Below, one piece after another: positions 17,702 to 27,945 of a stretch of DNA of 64,000 nt. The notes below the pieces were generated by a model. It made no database searches and was not told where the DNA came from. It worked only from the letters and a program-made list of their open reading frames with translations. The number at the start of each line of letters is the position of its first letter. Positions within the stretch are counted from its first letter, which is position 1. Source of the DNA: Pseudoalteromonas ostreae (GTDB taxonomy: Bacteria > Pseudomonadota > Gammaproteobacteria > Enterobacterales > Alteromonadaceae); the NCBI RefSeq assembly GCF_018069805.1, contig NZ_JAGPYN010000013.1, forward strand, positions 1 to 64,000. The letters run 5' to 3'. Both the position numbers and the translations under genes were made by a program.

Positions 17702-17884
17702 ATGCGTTTAATCAAATTAAAAGAAGTTATACAAAAAACATCACTTGGTCGTTCAACAATTTATGAGTTTATAACTAAAGGCTCATTTCCAAAGCAAGTA
17801 TCGTTAGGTGCCAAATCGGTAGCTTGGCTTGAGTCAGAAGTTGATGATTGGATAATGGAAAGAATTGGTGAAAGGGAAGTGTAA
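17702..17884 (+). CDS. AlpA-family helix-turn-helix regulator
   Basis: The 60-residue protein has the AlpA pattern: 'MRLIKLKEVIQKTSLGRSTI' leads into a helix-turn-helix, and the protein ends 'VAWLESEVDDWIMERI'. AlpA proteins are excisionase-like activators carried by P4-type satellites and integrative islands. RBS GGAGAA (17691-17696). It is the first gene inside the island, ~165 bp before hsdM. It may control excision genes now lost, or the restriction operon. Confidence 0.85.
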   Translation: MRLIKLKEVIQKTSLGRSTIYEFITKGSFPKQVSLGAKSVAWLESEVDDWIMERIGEREV

Positions 17885-17959
17885 AGAAAATAAAACTATT
17901 TATAAACTGAAGCAGCAGATTGATTATATAGAATTTGTGGTAGTATTATTTGGATGAAA

Positions 17960-18001
17960 AGTAAGTCAGATAAAGCTCGTATTGGCTTTATCTGACTTAC
18001 T
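17960..18001. promoter_or_regulatory. Perfect 17-bp inverted repeat upstream of hsdM
   Basis: The arm AGTAAGTCAGATAAAGC (17960-17976) is repeated in reverse complement at 17985-18001 around an 8-nt loop. It lies between alpA and hsdM. On the minus strand it is followed by TTTT, on the plus strand by AAAA, so it could end a transcript from either side or act as an operator. Confidence 0.5.
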
Positions 18002-18049
18002 AAAATATGCGGCTTAATATCAAATAACGTACTTTACGGGAATAAAGAA

Positions 18050-19615
18050 ATGACAAGTAATCAACAACGTGCTGAGCTTAAACGACAAATATGGGCTATT
18101 GCTAATGATGTGCGAGGTTCAGTAGATGGTTGGGACTTCAAGCAGTACGTGTTGGGTACTTTGTTCTATCGTTTTATCAGTGAGAACTTTGTTGGTTACA
18201 TCACAGGCGGTGATGAAAGTGTTAATTATGCTGCCATGGACGATGATGATGAAAACATTCTAGCTGCAAAAGATGATGCAGTCCGTACGAAAGGATATTT
18301 TATCCTTCCAAGCCAGTTGTTTAGCAATGTGGCGGCTAATGCGCATAAGAACGAAAATTTAAATACGGATTTGGCGGCTATTTTTGCTGCAATCGAAAAC
18401 TCAGCCAATGGCTATGATTCAGAAAAAGACATAAAAGGCTTGTTTGCGGATTTTGATACCACCAGTAATCGCTTAGGTAATACGGTAGAAGCAAAAAACA
18501 AACGCCTAGCAGCTGTGTTAAAAGGCGTGGCTGGCTTAAATATCACTCAATTTGAAGACAACGAAAACGATCTGTTTGGTGATGCTTACGAGTTCCTTAT
18601 TTCAAACTATGCTGCCAATGCGGGTAAATCAGGTGGCGAATTTTTTACGCCTCAGCACGTTTCAAAACTGATCGCGCAGCTCGCCATGCATGGCCAAACC
18701 AGTGTGAATAAAATCTATGATCCTGCGGCGGGTTCTGGTTCGTTGCTGCTACAAGCCAAAAAGCATTTTGATGCGCATATCATTGAAGATGGTTTTTTTG
18801 GTCAAGAGCTCAACCACACCACCTACAACTTGGCGCGTATGAACATGTTTTTACATAACATTAACTACGACAAGTTCAATATTCAATTGGGTGATACCTT
18901 AACCGAACCGCACTTTTTAGACGACAAGCCGTTTGATGCGATTGTCTCTAATCCACCTTATTCAGTGAAATGGATTGGTAGCGACGACCCAACCTTAATT
19001 AACGATGACCGCTTTGCGCCCGCTGGCGTATTAGCGCCTAAATCAAAAGCCGACTTTGCTTTTGTATTGCATGCGCTGAGTTACCTATCAAGCAAAGGTC
19101 GTGCTGCGATTGTTTGCTTTCCCGGTATTTTTTACCGCGGCGGTGCTGAGCAAAAAATTCGCCAATACTTGGTTGATAACAACTATGTTGAAACCGTGAT
19201 TTCATTGGCACCAAATCTGTTCTTTGGCACCACCATTGCGGTAAATATCTTAGTGCTGTCTAAACACAAAACCGACACTACCACCCAGTTTATAGATGCC
19301 AGTGGCGAGGCTTACTTTAAAAAGGAAACCAATACCAACGTTATCACCAATCAGCACATCGAAGACATCATGAAAGTGTTTGCCAGCAAAGAGGACGTGG
19401 GTCACTTTGCCAAATCCGTTGATTTAGATGTCATTGCAGCCAATAGCTATAACCTTTCGGTAAGCAGTTATGTAGAAGCGAAAGACAACCGTGAGCTAGT
19501 GGACATTACAGAGCTTAATGCCGAACTTAAAACCACCGTTGCTAAAATTGATGCGCTTCGCTGTGATATTGACGCCATTGTGGCGGAAATTGAAGGTGAG
19601 GAGCTTGAGGCATGA
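18050..19615 (+). CDS. hsdM: Type I restriction-modification, DNA methyltransferase subunit
   Basis: The 521-residue N6-adenine methyltransferase has an N-terminal HsdM_N helical domain ('[20 protein letters not shown]'). The AdoMet motif '[13 protein letters not shown]' is near residue 224 and the catalytic motif IV 'SNPPYSV' near residue 301. It pairs with HsdS to methylate the bipartite target and protect host DNA. The length and N-terminus resemble the type IC group (EcoR124). The stop overlaps the hsdS start (ATGA). Confidence 0.95.
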   Translation: MTSNQQRAELKRQIWAIANDVRGSVDGWDFKQYVLGTLFYRFISENFVGYITGGDESVNYAAMDDDDENILAAKDDAVRTKGYFILPSQLFSNVAANAHKNENLNTDLAAIFAAIENSANGYDSEKDIKGLFADFDTTSNRLGNTVEAKNKRLAAVLKGVAGLNITQFEDNENDLFGDAYEFLISNYAANAGKSGGEFFTPQHVSKLIAQLAMHGQTSVNKIYDPAAGSGSLLLQAKKHFDAHIIEDGFFGQELNHTTYNLARMNMFLHNINYDKFNIQLGDTLTEPHFLDDKPFDAIVSNPPYSVKWIGSDDPTLINDDRFAPAGVLAPKSKADFAFVLHALSYLSSKGRAAIVCFPGIFYRGGAEQKIRQYLVDNNYVETVISLAPNLFFGTTIAVNILVLSKHKTDTTTQFIDASGEAYFKKETNTNVITNQHIEDIMKVFASKEDVGHFAKSVDLDVIAANSYNLSVSSYVEAKDNRELVDITELNAELKTTVAKIDALRCDIDAIVAEIEGEELEA

Positions 19616-20814
19616 GTCATTTGAGCTATTTAGAGAAACTCTTGGGTGGTGTTGAGCTTAAAGAATTAGCTTTAGGGGATGTAACACAATACGAACAGCC
19701 GACAAAATATCTCGTAAAAACGAAAAACTATGATGATTCGTTTGAGGTCCCTGTATTAACTGCGGGCAAGACTTTTATTTTAGGTTATACGGACGAAATA
19801 GACGGGATAAATCGAGCTTCAGAAAATCCTGTAATCATTTTTGATGACTTCACTACTGCTAATAAATGGGTTGATTTCGACTTTAAAGCTAAATCCTCAG
19901 CAATGAAAATGATTAAATCCAGTGATGAGTCGAAGTTCATGCTGAAGTACGTATATTATTGGATGAATACGCTACCGAGTGACTTGATTGAAGGTGATCA
20001 TAAACGGCAATGGATTAGTAATTACTGTGCTAAAAAAATCCCCATCCCATGCCCAGATAACCAAGAAAAATCGCTGGCAATACAAGCTAAAATAGTGCGT
20101 ATTCTGGACGCATTTACCGCTATGACCGCCGAGCTGACCGCCGAGCTGACCGCCGAGCTTAACATGCGGAAAAAACAATACAACTACTACCGCGACCAGT
20201 TGTTAAGTGCTGAAAATGAAGGAGTAGAATGGAAAACATTAGAGCATATTTGTACCTCTATATCTGCTGGCGGAGATGTACCTAAAAAAAGTTCTAAAGG
20301 TCAGACTGAGCCTACCGACGAATACCCATATCCAATTTATGCAAACGCTACAGGCGAAAAAGGATTATATGGTTTCACTGATGACTATAAAATTGACAGC
20401 GAAGCAGTAACCATCTCTGCGCGAGGCGCTAAAGTCGGATATCACACTGTTCGCGAAGCTAAGTTCACACCAATTATTCGTCTAATTGTTTTAATAGCCA
20501 ACAAAGATATAATCAGTACAAGATATTTAAACTATGTTTTAGATATGACTCCCATTGGTGGTACTGAGGCTGGGATCCCGCAACTTACAGTTCCAATGGT
20601 CAAAAAGCTCACAGTTCCAATTCCTTTTCCAAATGACCCAAAAAAATCACTTATTGAGCAGGCTCGAATAGTTTCTATTTTGGATAAGTTCGACACCTTA
20701 ACCACTTCGATCCAAGAAGGTCTCCCCCGCGAAATCGAGTTACGTCAAAAGCAATACGAATACTACCGCGACTTACTGTTGAACTTCCCCAAACCTATGG
20801 AGGAAACAGCGTAA
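19612..20814 (+). CDS. hsdS: Type I restriction-modification, specificity subunit
   Basis: The 400-residue protein has two target-recognition domains (about residues 15-150 and 205-350). Each is followed by a conserved helix: '[16 protein letters not shown]..' and '[20 protein letters not shown]'. Each helix leads into the repeated 'R.KQY.YYRD.LL' motif. The central linker carries three TAEL units, the hallmark of type IC HsdS, where the copy number sets the spacer length of the recognition site. It overlaps hsdM by 4 nt and is followed directly by the PrrC-like gene. Confidence 0.95.
   Translation: MSHLSYLEKLLGGVELKELALGDVTQYEQPTKYLVKTKNYDDSFEVPVLTAGKTFILGYTDEIDGINRASENPVIIFDDFTTANKWVDFDFKAKSSAMKMIKSSDESKFMLKYVYYWMNTLPSDLIEGDHKRQWISNYCAKKIPIPCPDNQEKSLAIQAKIVRILDAFTAMTAELTAELTAELNMRKKQYNYYRDQLLSAENEGVEWKTLEHICTSISAGGDVPKKSSKGQTEPTDEYPYPIYANATGEKGLYGFTDDYKIDSEAVTISARGAKVGYHTVREAKFTPIIRLIVLIANKDIISTRYLNYVLDMTPIGGTEAGIPQLTVPMVKKLTVPIPFPNDPKKSLIEQARIVSILDKFDTLTTSIQEGLPREIELRQKQYEYYRDLLLNFPKPMEETA
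20125..20160 (+). repeat. Three 12-bp repeats encoding TAEL in the HsdS linker
   Basis: ACCGCCGAGCTG occurs at 20125 and 20137 and as ACCGCCGAGCTT at 20149. In EcoR124I versus EcoR124II the difference of two versus three TAEL copies lengthens the non-specific spacer by one base. Slippage here could switch specificity. Confidence 0.9.
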
Positions 20815-22401
20815 ATGAGCGGTCAAATGTACAACCTGATCATGGCAAGCGTGCCTAGCTTTTACTCGGGCGATCAAGGGGAATTCACGATTCCGAAAGA
20901 CAGGTTTCTTGAATACACGGAAGCCTCTATCAAAGGGCAATTTCAATCATTAGATCAGGGTGCAATAAATAAGCTCAAGAATCTGCCAACCATGTTTGCG
21001 GTCGAGGATGAAGTCGCTGATTCAAGAATTGGGGAAATCACCGATATTAAAGTTAATTCTAATAATTTACGCATCAAGTATAGATTTGACAAAGACTACT
21101 ACCCTTTAACCAGAGGCCTTCTAAAGGAGAAACAACAAAAATTAGATATCGATGATTTTGAATTTCACCGGGGGCATTGGGCCGTTAAGAAATGTGATAT
21201 TTCTGAATTTTATGGGGAGTATTTAAAATCACTTGCAGGGATTGCCCATAAATTAAAGAATACTGATAAAAAAGTGCAGTTGATCTATGCCTTTAATGGC
21301 ACGGGTAAAACGCGTTTGTCGCGTGAGTTTAAAAAGATCATAGCGCCGAAAGGCGATGGGCAAGATGCGATTGACGGTGTAGAGTCAACGCCACTCTCGC
21401 GCCACAAGATTTTATATTACAACGCGTTTACCGAAGACTTATTTTACTGGGATAACGATTTAGATGCTGATGCCCAGCCGAAGCTAAAAATCCAACCCAA
21501 TACGTTTACCGATTGGATTCTTAAAGAAGTTAAAGATCAGGGGCAAGACCAAAATATTATTGATAACTTTCAGCGTTATACCAACGACAAGCTCACGCCC
21601 CAATTTAACCCAAAATATAAAAACGGAGAAAATGTAGTTCCAGCATTTTCCGAGATCACTTTTTCCTTTAAACGCGGAGATGATGAAAATTTGCCACCGC
21701 TAAAAATATCTAAAGGCGAAGAAAGCAACTTTATTTGGAGTATTTTTTATACCTTAATTAATCAGGTTATTGATGTGCTCGCTGTACCTGAGTTAGAGAA
21801 TCGAGAAACCGACCAATTTAACCAATTGGAATATATCTATATTGACGACCCTGTAAGCTCATTAGACGAAAATCATTTAATTGAGCTTGCTGTCGATTTA
21901 GCACAATTAATTAAACGTACACCAGAACATACCGTAAAGTTTATTGTTTCTACTCATAATCCGCTGTTCTTTAATGTTTTGTACAATGAACTCAATGCCA
22001 ACTCTTGTTATTTACTGGAAAAATTTGAAGATGGCAATTTTGAGCTTAAAGACAAAAAAGGCGGTGCTAATTCTAGTTTTTCCTATCATTTGTATTTAAA
22101 ACAGTTAATTGAGCAGGCGATAAAAGATAACGAAGTTCAACGCTTTCATTTTAATTTATTACGTAATTTATATGAGAAAGCAGCGTCTTTTTTGGGCTAT
22201 CAAAATTGGACAGATTTATTGCCTGAAGATAAAACTTTATATGCAAAGCGTGTCATGCATTTTTATAGTCATCGTTCATTATCAAGTGAAGAAGTTGCCG
22301 AGCCAACTGGACCAGAGAAACAAATTGTGAAGTTTTTACTTGATCATCTTTTAAATAACTATGGTTTTAAACTGCAAGGAAAAGCCAATGCCAAATCTTA
22401 G
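20815..22401 (+). CDS. PrrC-like AAA/ABC-type ATPase, candidate anticodon nuclease
   Basis: The 528-residue protein is encoded between hsdS and hsdR, where prrC sits in EcoprrI. The P-loop 'YAFNGTGKTRLSREF' lies near residues 157-171, the ABC-like signature 'ISKGEESNF' near 301, Walker B 'YIDDPVSSLDENH' near 342-354, and the switch His in 'FIVSTHNPLFF'. In the C-terminal domain R450, E454 and H486 reproduce the +4/+36 spacing of the PrrC nuclease triad R320/E324/H356. PrrC cleaves the tRNA-Lys anticodon loop when the restriction complex is inhibited by phage. Unlike PrrC (~396 residues), this one has ~155 extra N-terminal residues before the P-loop that I cannot assign. RBS GGAGGAA precedes the ATG. 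Nuclease function is inferred from motif spacing and context. Confidence 0.7.
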   Translation: MSGQMYNLIMASVPSFYSGDQGEFTIPKDRFLEYTEASIKGQFQSLDQGAINKLKNLPTMFAVEDEVADSRIGEITDIKVNSNNLRIKYRFDKDYYPLTRGLLKEKQQKLDIDDFEFHRGHWAVKKCDISEFYGEYLKSLAGIAHKLKNTDKKVQLIYAFNGTGKTRLSREFKKIIAPKGDGQDAIDGVESTPLSRHKILYYNAFTEDLFYWDNDLDADAQPKLKIQPNTFTDWILKEVKDQGQDQNIIDNFQRYTNDKLTPQFNPKYKNGENVVPAFSEITFSFKRGDDENLPPLKISKGEESNFIWSIFYTLINQVIDVLAVPELENRETDQFNQLEYIYIDDPVSSLDENHLIELAVDLAQLIKRTPEHTVKFIVSTHNPLFFNVLYNELNANSCYLLEKFEDGNFELKDKKGGANSSFSYHLYLKQLIEQAIKDNEVQRFHFNLLRNLYEKAASFLGYQNWTDLLPEDKTLYAKRVMHFYSHRSLSSEEVAEPTGPEKQIVKFLLDHLLNNYGFKLQGKANAKS

Positions 22402-23437
22402 CCTACAAGATCAAACCTCTGAATTTTTACTTTACACTGCGCCTAATGGTGACATTAAAGTGGAAGTGCTACTTAGTGGTGAAACCATTTGGCTGACGCA
22501 AGAACGTATTGCAGAGCTGTTTGGCGTGCAGCGACCGGCGATTACCAAACATTTAAAAAATATTTTTGAAAGCGGTGAATTACAAGAGCAACTGGTATGT
22601 TCCATTTTGGAACATACCACTGCACATGGCGCGATAGCTGACAAAACCCAAACCAAAGCGGTGAAATACTACAACCTAGATGCGGTGATTTCAGTTGGTT
22701 ATCGGGTTAATTCAGCGCAAGCCACCCAGTTTAGGATTTGGGCAACACAGTTGATTAAAGACTACATCATCAAAGGCTTTGCCATGGATGATGAACGCCT
22801 TAAAAATGGCCGTTTTTTTGGTAAAGATTATTTTAAAGAGTTGCTGGAACGAGTGCGCTCTATTCGCACCAGTGAGCGACGTATTTATCAGCAAATCACC
22901 GATATTTTTGCTGAATGCAGTATTGATTACGATGCAAAATCAGAAACTACGCGTTTATTTTACGCCCACGTGCAAGACAAGTTTCACTTTGCGATTACCG
23001 GCCATACTGCGGCTGAAATTATTGCACTTAAAGCCGATGCCAGTCAGCCATTAATGGGTATGTCAACTTATAAAAATGCACCTGAGGGGCGGATACTTAA
23101 ATCAGATACGACCATCGCGAAAAACTACTTAGCAGAAGATGAAATTAAAAAGCTCGAACGCGCTGTGTCAGCATTTTTTGATTACATAGAAGGTATTATT
23201 GAACGCCGTAATGCTTTTACCATGGAAGCCTTCGCTGAAAGTGTGAATAAGTTTTTAGCCTTTAATGAGTACCAAGTGTTAGAAGGCTATGGCAATGTAA
23301 CCCGCAAGGCGGCTGAGCAAAAAGCCCATGAAGCTTATGAGCAATTTAACAAACAACAAAAAATAGAATCTGACTTTGACCGCGAAGTTAAAAAGCTACT
23401 TAGGTATGGAAGTAAGAAAAAGGATGTAAACGAATGA
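22388..23437 (+). CDS. RhuM family protein
   Basis: The ~349-residue protein has an N-terminal DNA-binding-like segment ('[20 protein letters not shown]'). The conserved RhuM core follows: '[27 protein letters not shown]' is its centre, and the C-terminal helical region is '[20 protein letters not shown]'. RhuM was named from a Salmonella pathogenicity island. Its molecular role is unknown, but homologues often sit inside type I restriction operons. I choose ATG 22388 (RBS AAGGAAA) over the in-frame ATG at 22361. It overlaps the PrrC-like gene by 14 nt and hsdR by 4 nt, so it is an integral part of this operon. Confidence 0.85.
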   Translation: MPNLSLQDQTSEFLLYTAPNGDIKVEVLLSGETIWLTQERIAELFGVQRPAITKHLKNIFESGELQEQLVCSILEHTTAHGAIADKTQTKAVKYYNLDAVISVGYRVNSAQATQFRIWATQLIKDYIIKGFAMDDERLKNGRFFGKDYFKELLERVRSIRTSERRIYQQITDIFAECSIDYDAKSETTRLFYAHVQDKFHFAITGHTAAEIIALKADASQPLMGMSTYKNAPEGRILKSDTTIAKNYLAEDEIKKLERAVSAFFDYIEGIIERRNAFTMEAFAESVNKFLAFNEYQVLEGYGNVTRKAAEQKAHEAYEQFNKQQKIESDFDREVKKLLRYGSKKKDVNE

Positions 23438-26400
23438 CGACTTATAAAACTGTGGCAGAATCCAATAATTTTATTGTTTTAGATAAATACACTAAAGACT
23501 GGCAAGTTAATGAAAACTTTCAGAGCGAAGGTGATTTAGAGCGTGAGCTGATTCAGGACCTAAGCAACCAGGGCTATGAGTATTTACCCGCGCTAACCAC
23601 GCCAGATGCCATGCTGGCGAATGTGCGCAAACAGCTACAAGCCCTTAATAAGGTCGAGTTTCGTGACGCCGAATGGGCTCGCTTTTGTGAGCAATACCTG
23701 AATACACCCAGCGACAATATTCTCGACAAAACCCGCAAGGTGCATAGTGACTATATCTTCGATTTTGTTTTTGATGATGGCCATATAGAAAACATCTACC
23801 TGTTCGACAAGAAAGTTATTGCTCGCAACAAAGTACAGGTGATTAAGCAGTTTGAACAAACGGGAAGCCATGCTAACCGTTATGATGTGACGATTTTGGT
23901 TAATGGTTTGCCTTTGGTGCAAATCGAACTGAAAAAGCGTGGTGTGGCTATTCGAGAGGCATTTAACCAAATTCATAGGTACAGCAAAGAGAGTTTTAAT
24001 GCCGATAACTCTTTGTACAAGTTCTTGCAGCTGTTTGTGATCTCTAATGGCACCGACACGCGCTATTTTGCCAATACCACGAAACGTGACAAAAACAGCT
24101 TCGACTTTACGATGAACTGGGCAAAATCTGACAATACGCTTATTAAGGATTTAAAAGACTTTACCGCCACTTTTTTCCAGAAAGAGACGTTGCTTGAAGT
24201 GATCTTGCGTTACTCGGTGTTTGATGTCAGCAATACTTTGCTGGTAATGCGCCCCTACCAGATTGCCGCCACCGAGCGCATTTTATGGAAAATAAAAAGT
24301 GCATTTAACAGCAGAGATTGGGCTAAGCCAGAAAGTGGCGGTTATATATGGCACACCACCGGATCAGGTAAAACACTCACCAGCTTTAAGGCTGCTCGTT
24401 TGGCTACCGATTTAGACTGTATAGATAAAGTCTTTTTTGTGGTGGACAGAAAAGATCTCGATTTTCAAACTATGAAAGAATATCAGCGATTTTCGCCTGA
24501 TAGTGTGAACGGTTCAGACAGTACCGCAGGGCTAAAAAGCAACCTGGATAAAGACGATAACAAGATTGTTGTTACCACAATTCAAAAGCTCAATAACTTA
24601 ATAAAAAGCGAAAGCGATTTAGCTATCTACAACAAGCAAGTCGTTTTTATTTTTGATGAGTGTCATCGAAGCCAATTCGGTGAAGCACAGAAAAACCTGA
24701 AGAATAAATTTAAAAAGTACTACCAGTTTGGCTTTACGGGTACACCAATTTTCCCTGAAAACGCTTTGGGTGCAGAAACCACGGGGGACGTGTTTGGCCA
24801 GCAGTTGCACACATATGTGATCACTGATGCTATTCGTGATGAGAAAGTACTCAAGTTCAAAGTGGACTATAATGATGTTCGCCCGCAATTTAAGAGCATT
24901 GAGACTGAACAAGACGATAAAAAACTCAGTGCTGCCGAGAATAAGAAAGCGTTTTTACATCCGATGCGGATTAGTGAAATCTCGCAGTATATTCTGAGCC
25001 ATTTTAACCAGAAAACGCATCGAGCTTATTCTGGCGCGAAAGGGTTTAACGCCATGTTTGCGGTAAGTAGTGTTGATGCGGCGAAAGCTTACTATGAAAA
25101 CTTCAAAACATTGCAGGCCGAGACTGAACATGGTCCTAGAAGTAAACCTTTGCGCATTGCGACTATCTTCTCATTTGCTGCCAATGAAGAGCAGGACGCC
25201 ATTGGTGATATTTTAGATGAGAGCTTTGAAGTCAATGCCATGAATAGTAGCGCGAAAGAGTTTTTGAGCGCCGCGATCACTGATTATAACGCCATGTTTA
25301 AATCTAACTACGGCGTGGATAGTAATGGCTTTCAGAACTACTACCGTGACCTTGCCCAGCGAGTTAAGAATCAAGAAATAGACTTGCTCATCGTGGTGGG
25401 TATGTTTTTAACGGGCTTTGATGCGCCCACGCTTAACACCTTGTTTGTTGATAAGAATTTGCGTTATCACGGTTTGATGCAGGCGTTTTCTCGCACTAAC
25501 CGCATTTATGATGCGACTAAGACCTTTGGCAATATTGTTACCTTCCGTGACTTGGAACAGGCGACAATTGATGCCATAACCCTGTTTGGTGACAAAAACA
25601 CCAAAAATGTGGTGTTGGAGAAGAGCTACAAAGAATACATGGAAGGCTTCTACGATATTGTTAACAAACAAGCGCGTCGAGGTTTTGTTGATATTGTAAA
25701 AGAGCTGCAAGAACGTTTTCCAAACCCAGAAAATATTGAAAAAGAACAAGATAAAAAAGAGTTTGCCAAGCTGTTTGGTGAATACCTCAAAGCAGAAAAT
25801 ATTTTACAAAACTACGATGAGTTTGCTGGATTAAAAGCACTGCAAAGCTTAAATATCAGTGATGAACAAGCTGTTAAAGAGTTCAAGTCAAAGTACTATC
25901 TGGACGATGCAGACATCGAGGCAATGCAAACCATCGATATGCCGAGCGAACGTGCTATTCAAGATTATCGCTCTACTTACAATGATACCCGTGACTGGTT
26001 GCGACGCGATAAAGAAGGTCAGAACAAAGATAAATCAACGGTAGACTGGGACGATGTGGTCTTTGAAGTTGATTTGCTTAAATCTCAAGAAATTAACCTT
26101 GATTACATTCTTGAACTGATTTTTGATCACAATAAGAAGAACAAGAGTAAAGAAGGCTTGATTGAAGAAGTTCGTCGCATGATCCGCGGTAGCCTTGGCA
26201 ATAGAGCGAAAGAGAGCTTAGTGGTTGATTTTATTAACCAGACAAACCTAGATGAGATCAATGACAAAGCCAGCATTATCGACGCTTTCTTCAAATTCGC
26301 CCAAGCGGAGCAGAAGCGCGAAGCCGATGCCATTATTGCCTCTGAAAAGCTCAATATCGATGCTGCCAAACGCTATATTGCGTCATCACTCAAACGTGAG

Positions 26401-26547
26401 TACGCGTCTGAAAATGGCACTGCACTTAATGAGGCGCTGCCCAAACTTAGCCCATTGAACCCACAGTACCGAACTCAGAAGCAAACGGTGTTTCAGAAAA
26501 TCGCCGCTTTTGTTGAGAAGTTTAAAGGTGTGGGTGGGCAGGTTTAG
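23434..26547 (+). CDS. hsdR: Type I restriction-modification, endonuclease/translocase subunit
   Basis: The 1037-residue protein is complete. The N-terminal PD-(D/E)XK nuclease has '[20 protein letters not shown]' (D and E-x-K near residues 150-164). The SF2 motor has Walker A '[11 protein letters not shown]' (~308), the DEAH-box variant '[13 protein letters not shown]' (~407), motif III 'FGFTGTPIF' and motif VI '[14 protein letters not shown]'. It translocates DNA and cleaves when two complexes collide. The residue pattern and length suit type IC. The start overlaps rhuM. No frameshift is seen, so the restriction system looks intact. Confidence 0.95.
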   Translation: MTTYKTVAESNNFIVLDKYTKDWQVNENFQSEGDLERELIQDLSNQGYEYLPALTTPDAMLANVRKQLQALNKVEFRDAEWARFCEQYLNTPSDNILDKTRKVHSDYIFDFVFDDGHIENIYLFDKKVIARNKVQVIKQFEQTGSHANRYDVTILVNGLPLVQIELKKRGVAIREAFNQIHRYSKESFNADNSLYKFLQLFVISNGTDTRYFANTTKRDKNSFDFTMNWAKSDNTLIKDLKDFTATFFQKETLLEVILRYSVFDVSNTLLVMRPYQIAATERILWKIKSAFNSRDWAKPESGGYIWHTTGSGKTLTSFKAARLATDLDCIDKVFFVVDRKDLDFQTMKEYQRFSPDSVNGSDSTAGLKSNLDKDDNKIVVTTIQKLNNLIKSESDLAIYNKQVVFIFDECHRSQFGEAQKNLKNKFKKYYQFGFTGTPIFPENALGAETTGDVFGQQLHTYVITDAIRDEKVLKFKVDYNDVRPQFKSIETEQDDKKLSAAENKKAFLHPMRISEISQYILSHFNQKTHRAYSGAKGFNAMFAVSSVDAAKAYYENFKTLQAETEHGPRSKPLRIATIFSFAANEEQDAIGDILDESFEVNAMNSSAKEFLSAAITDYNAMFKSNYGVDSNGFQNYYRDLAQRVKNQEIDLLIVVGMFLTGFDAPTLNTLFVDKNLRYHGLMQAFSRTNRIYDATKTFGNIVTFRDLEQATIDAITLFGDKNTKNVVLEKSYKEYMEGFYDIVNKQARRGFVDIVKELQERFPNPENIEKEQDKKEFAKLFGEYLKAENILQNYDEFAGLKALQSLNISDEQAVKEFKSKYYLDDADIEAMQTIDMPSERAIQDYRSTYNDTRDWLRRDKEGQNKDKSTVDWDDVVFEVDLLKSQEINLDYILELIFDHNKKNKSKEGLIEEVRRMIRGSLGNRAKESLVVDFINQTNLDEINDKASIIDAFFKFAQAEQKREADAIIASEKLNIDAAKRYIASSLKREYASENGTALNEALPKLSPLNPQYRTQKQTVFQKIAAFVEKFKGVGGQV

Positions 26548-26623
26548 GGGCGTAAATATATACAAACCGTGCAGCATAAACCTGAGGTCGTAGTTAGACC
26601 GCAGTGGTATTACTGAGGTTAAG

Positions 26624-27691
26624 ATGATTACTTATCAAACTGGCAATATTTTACATGATCAAGCAGATGCTATTATCAACACACTTAATACTGTAGGGGT
26701 AATGGGTAAGGGGCTTGCTTTGCAATTTAAAAAGGCCTTTCCTGATAATTTTAAGATATACAAAAAAGCCTGTGATGATAAAAAGCTGGTAACAGGTGAA
26801 GTGTTAACCGTTGAGCTTAATTCTATTAATGCACCATTTTATATTATTAACTTTCCTACTAAAGCACACTGGAAAGGTAGTTCTAAACTTGAGTATATAG
26901 AGCGAGGGCTGAACAGCCTAAAAGCTGAAGTAAAGCGGTTAAGGCTTAAATCAGTCGCCTTACCAGCACTGGGAAGTGGCTTAGGGGGCTTAGATTGGCA
27001 TGCTGTTGATTCACTCATACAACGTTCTTTAAATGAATTACCAGACGTTGAATGGCGTGTATACCCGCCACAAAATGCACCAAGTGCCCAGGCTATGCCT
27101 AATAAAACTAAAAGACCTGAAATGACGCTAGGCAGAGCCGCAGTGCTGGGCTTGATAGAACGTTATACCTCTACAGGGTTTGGTTATCGTTTATCGCTAC
27201 TAGAAGTACAAAAGCTTGTGTATTTTTTAACTGCAGCGGGTGAGCCTTTAAACAAAGTGATATTCCAAAAACATCATTATGGCCCTTATGCTGATGTGCT
27301 GCGCCATGTGTTAGATAAAATGGAAGGTCACTTTATTACTGGTTATGCAGACGGTATAAATAAGCCTGATACGCCTATAGAGTTAAAAGATGATGCTGCT
27401 ATTGAGGCGCTTAACTATTTGCAAGAATGTCCAGAGACAAAACAACGATTTGATAAAGTAGCGAGGCTAATAGAAGGCTTTGAGTCGCAAAACGGTATGG
27501 AGCTACTTTCAACAGTGCATTGGGTTGCCACTAATGAGTTAGAAGGTAACGACATTACTGATGATCTACTTATTAACTCAGTACATAGTTGGAATGCTCG
27601 AAAATCGGTAATGAAACCTGCCCGCATTCTTGCTGCTTGGAACAAGCTAAAACAAGAAGACTGGTTAAATTTAAAAGCACAAATTGCTTAA
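26624..27691 (+). CDS. darG: DarG-like DNA ADP-ribosyl glycohydrolase, antitoxin without adjacent DarT
   Basis: The 355 residues are the full DarG length. The N-terminal macrodomain (1-~150) has 'TGNILHDQADAIINTLNTVG' and 'VMGKGLALQFKKAFP', and K80 in 'FPTKAHWK', the position reported as catalytic in Thermus aquaticus DarG. The C-terminal domain ('LSLLEVQKLVYFLTAAGEPL', 'KHHYGPYADVLRHVL') corresponds to the DarT-binding half and recalls Panacea/SocA-like antitoxin folds. DarG removes ADP-ribose put on thymidine in DNA by DarT and also binds DarT. Only 76 bp separate it from hsdR, so no darT gene is present upstream, and none follows. It ends at a strong terminator. Confidence 0.85.
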   Translation: MITYQTGNILHDQADAIINTLNTVGVMGKGLALQFKKAFPDNFKIYKKACDDKKLVTGEVLTVELNSINAPFYIINFPTKAHWKGSSKLEYIERGLNSLKAEVKRLRLKSVALPALGSGLGGLDWHAVDSLIQRSLNELPDVEWRVYPPQNAPSAQAMPNKTKRPEMTLGRAAVLGLIERYTSTGFGYRLSLLEVQKLVYFLTAAGEPLNKVIFQKHHYGPYADVLRHVLDKMEGHFITGYADGINKPDTPIELKDDAAIEALNYLQECPETKQRFDKVARLIEGFESQNGMELLSTVHWVATNELEGNDITDDLLINSVHSWNARKSVMKPARILAAWNKLKQEDWLNLKAQIA

Positions 27692-27700
27692 AATTACTTT

Positions 27701-27727
27701 AAAGGGAAGCTATATGCTTCCCTTTTT
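27701..27727 (+). terminator. Intrinsic terminator of the restriction/darG operon
   Basis: AAAGGGAAGC / GCTTCCCTTT stem, 5-nt loop, with the stem's 3' T-run extended by two further Ts; 9 bp after the darG stop. Confidence 0.85.
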
Positions 27728-27874
27728 GCTGCACTTTTCTTATTCATAAATATAATGAATCGCATTTTCGATACTTTAGATCTTGTTTGATGAGTTTATT
27801 TTAAGAAGAATTAGAATGCTATTTTGTAGTAAACTCCCTCCATAAACGAAAAGTACAAAAGCATAGTTTTACTT

Positions 27875-27910
27875 TTAGTACCCACATTAGTACCCACATT
27901 AGTACCCATA
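27875..27910 (+). repeat. Three 12-bp direct repeats (TTAGTACCCACA) at the island's right edge
   Basis: Units begin at 27875, 27887 and 27899; the third differs by one base. They lie in the 250-bp gap between darG and ylqF. I read them as possible arm-type integrase sites left by a P4-like island, but no integrase or core att duplication is visible. Confidence 0.6.
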
Positions 27911-27945
27911 GGCTGCGGCCTTTAATTAAAGGTCATATAAATCAA

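Noticed and set aside
27875..27910. Short regular repeats that could suggest a CRISPR array
   Set aside because: The 12-bp units are directly abutting without spacers, and there are no cas genes.
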